Source: Lachnospiraceae bacterium UBA7026
Lineage (GTDB): Bacteria; Bacillota; Clostridia; Lachnospirales; Lachnospiraceae
Assembly: GCA_002494165.1 (NCBI GenBank)
Contig: DLBH01000027.1
Coordinates: 1-54,631 of the forward strand
Direction of reading: 5' to 3'
Length of the DNA: 54,631 nt
Made by a program: the position numbers and the translations under genes. Shown here piece by piece: positions 53,804 through 54,631 of this stretch. Under the pieces are notes generated by a model. That model was not told the origin of the DNA. It did not search any database and saw nothing but the letters and a program-made list of their open reading frames with translations. Position 1 is the first letter of the stretch; every line of letters starts with the position of its first letter.

Positions 53804-54112
53804 GTTCTCCTCATTTCTTCTTGGATAGGATCCATTTTTTCTATTATAAGATATAAGACCTTTCTAAAAGCCTTTCTCGTAAATTAAGCCTCTCTTTAAA
53901 AAAACGGTCCTGCTTTCAAGCTCCCTTTCTGTTCCCAAAAAATAATTCTAATAAAGCAAAAATACCCACTAGAAATAAACAGACCTCCACCCCAGGATGA
54001 CTCCCGGACCAGAGGCCTGTATTATATGCTTCAGACCATCATAGATGCATCATTGACCTTCAACTGGGAAAAGCCCTCTCCAGTCTCAATGACATCAGTG
54101 GTCCTTATGTGA
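53804..54112. other. Spacer between nifJ and the cupin gene
   Basis: About 310 bp without a gene. It holds the nifJ terminator and AT-rich upstream sequence of the cupin gene. Confidence 0.5.
53976..54019 (-). terminator. Candidate terminator of nifJ
   Basis: CAGACCTC (53980-53987) and GAGGCCTG (54012-54019) pair with one G-U. On the minus strand TTTATTT follows. Confidence 0.5.
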
Positions 54113-54631
54113 TTATTTATACAGCTCAACCAGCTTCTTCAGATGCTCGTAGCGCTCCATAGCCACTTCCTCGGACTTGGCAAAGAGTCTCTCTGCTCTC
54201 TCCGGGAACGGCTTAACAAGACGGGTGTAACGAGCCTCATTGTTAAGGAAGGCCTGGTAAGTTCCATCGCCTGGCTTGGAGGTCAGGGTAAATGGATTCT
54301 TGCCGGCTGCCTTCTTGGCCGGATCGAAGGAGAAGAGGTTCCAGTAGCCGGATGCTACAGCCTTCTTCATCTCATCCTGACAATGGTTCATACCACCCTT
54401 AGCGATACCGTGAAGCTCGCAAGGTGCATAACCGATGATCAGGGACGGTCCGTCATAGGCCTCAGCCTCTGTCAGACACTTAACAGTCTGAGCCGGGTTA
54501 GCGCCCAGGGCGATCTGTGCTACGTATACATATCCATAGCTCATAGCGATCTCAGCAAGGCTCTTCTTGCCAATCTCTTTACCAGCTGCCGCGAACTGAC
54601 ATACCTCACCGATATTGGAAGCCTTGGAAGC
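54113..54631 (-). CDS. nifJ: Pyruvate:ferredoxin (flavodoxin) oxidoreductase, C-terminal part
   Basis: Converts pyruvate and CoA to acetyl-CoA and CO2 with ferredoxin in fermentative anaerobes. The window holds the last ~172 residues, open to the right edge. They read ASKASNIGEVCQFAAAGKEIGKKSLAEIAMSYGYVYVAQIALGANPAQTVKCLTEAEAYDGPSLIIGYAPCELHGIAKGG, the thiamine-diphosphate domain end of homodimeric PFOR with its conserved IGYAPC, and finish with ERYEHLKKLVELYK. The gene starts outside the window. Confidence 0.93.
   Translation of the reverse strand, partial: ASKASNIGEVCQFAAAGKEIGKKSLAEIAMSYGYVYVAQIALGANPAQTVKCLTEAEAYDGPSLIIGYAPCELHGIAKGGMNHCQDEMKKAVASGYWNLFSFDPAKKAAGKNPFTLTSKPGDGTYQAFLNNEARYTRLVKPFPERAERLFAKSEEVAMERYEHLKKLVELYK

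Noticed and set aside
1..54631. Insertion sequences, prophage genes, att sites or a plasmid origin
   Set aside because: No transposase, integrase, phage structural gene, Rep protein or flanking target duplication was found.

Overview
The window looks like a chromosomal segment of a fairly GC-rich anaerobic Clostridia, most likely a member of the Lachnospiraceae. The grounds are a T-box-controlled ileS, the tilS-hpt-ftsH cluster, a two-domain ComEC, oligopeptide (Opp) and DAACS transporters, NifJ-type pyruvate:ferredoxin oxidoreductase and strong Gram-positive ribosome binding sites. No rRNA, phage, integrase, transposase or CRISPR array is visible. Both ends are cut inside genes: ileS at the left and nifJ at the right.

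Layout, left to right. (1) 1-3400: ileS start with its T-box leader (-), an SH3 protein with nicotinate phosphoribosyltransferase (+), and the remnant of an iron alcohol dehydrogenase. (2) 3500-9140: the housekeeping cluster ftsH, hpt, tilS, tRNA-Met and divIC (-), divergent from hup-rqcP (+). The sporulation genes yabP, yabQ and spoIIE, usual at this locus, are absent. (3) 9170-18250: an envelope-glycopolymer region. A 1214-residue YfhO-type membrane protein with an extra membrane domain converges with an operon lysA - galE - capK-like ligase - wzx flippase, which has a near-consensus promoter. (4) 18380-24760: maf and a LacI-type regulator, divergent from araM (glycerol-1-phosphate dehydrogenase), araB and a histidine phosphatase. 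Several inverted repeats of TAATCAAA type lie in the AT-rich divergent spacer. (5) 24870-28550: an operon of an RmlD-like reductase, a DAACS symporter, an orphan solute-binding lipoprotein and a macro-domain protein. (6) 28870-34870: oppA, then oppB-C-D-F behind a row of hairpins. (7) 35100-44760: an ACT-domain protein, ComEC, a secreted beta-helix protein, an RsmJ-like methyltransferase, two MATE exporters and a glycosyltransferase. (8) 45170-48730: a glycerate module (CdaR regulator, alpha/beta hydrolase, glycerate kinase). (9) 49130-54631: an NSS sodium symporter, a histidine phosphatase, two Cof-type HAD phosphatases, a cupin and the nifJ end.

The most unusual signal is not a gene. At least six spacers carry short tandem arrays of unrelated sequence, mostly with a unit of 16 or 17 bp (others 14, 28-29 and 53 bp). 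They sit at or very near gene ends, and two of them copy the stop codon or the last codons of the adjacent gene. I know of no described element family that matches. They may reflect a locus-wide replication-slippage habit or a class of UTR repeats.

CDS products were assigned by recognising family motifs by eye. Starts were moved from the longest possible frame wherever a ribosome binding site and family length favoured another codon. No database search was run.
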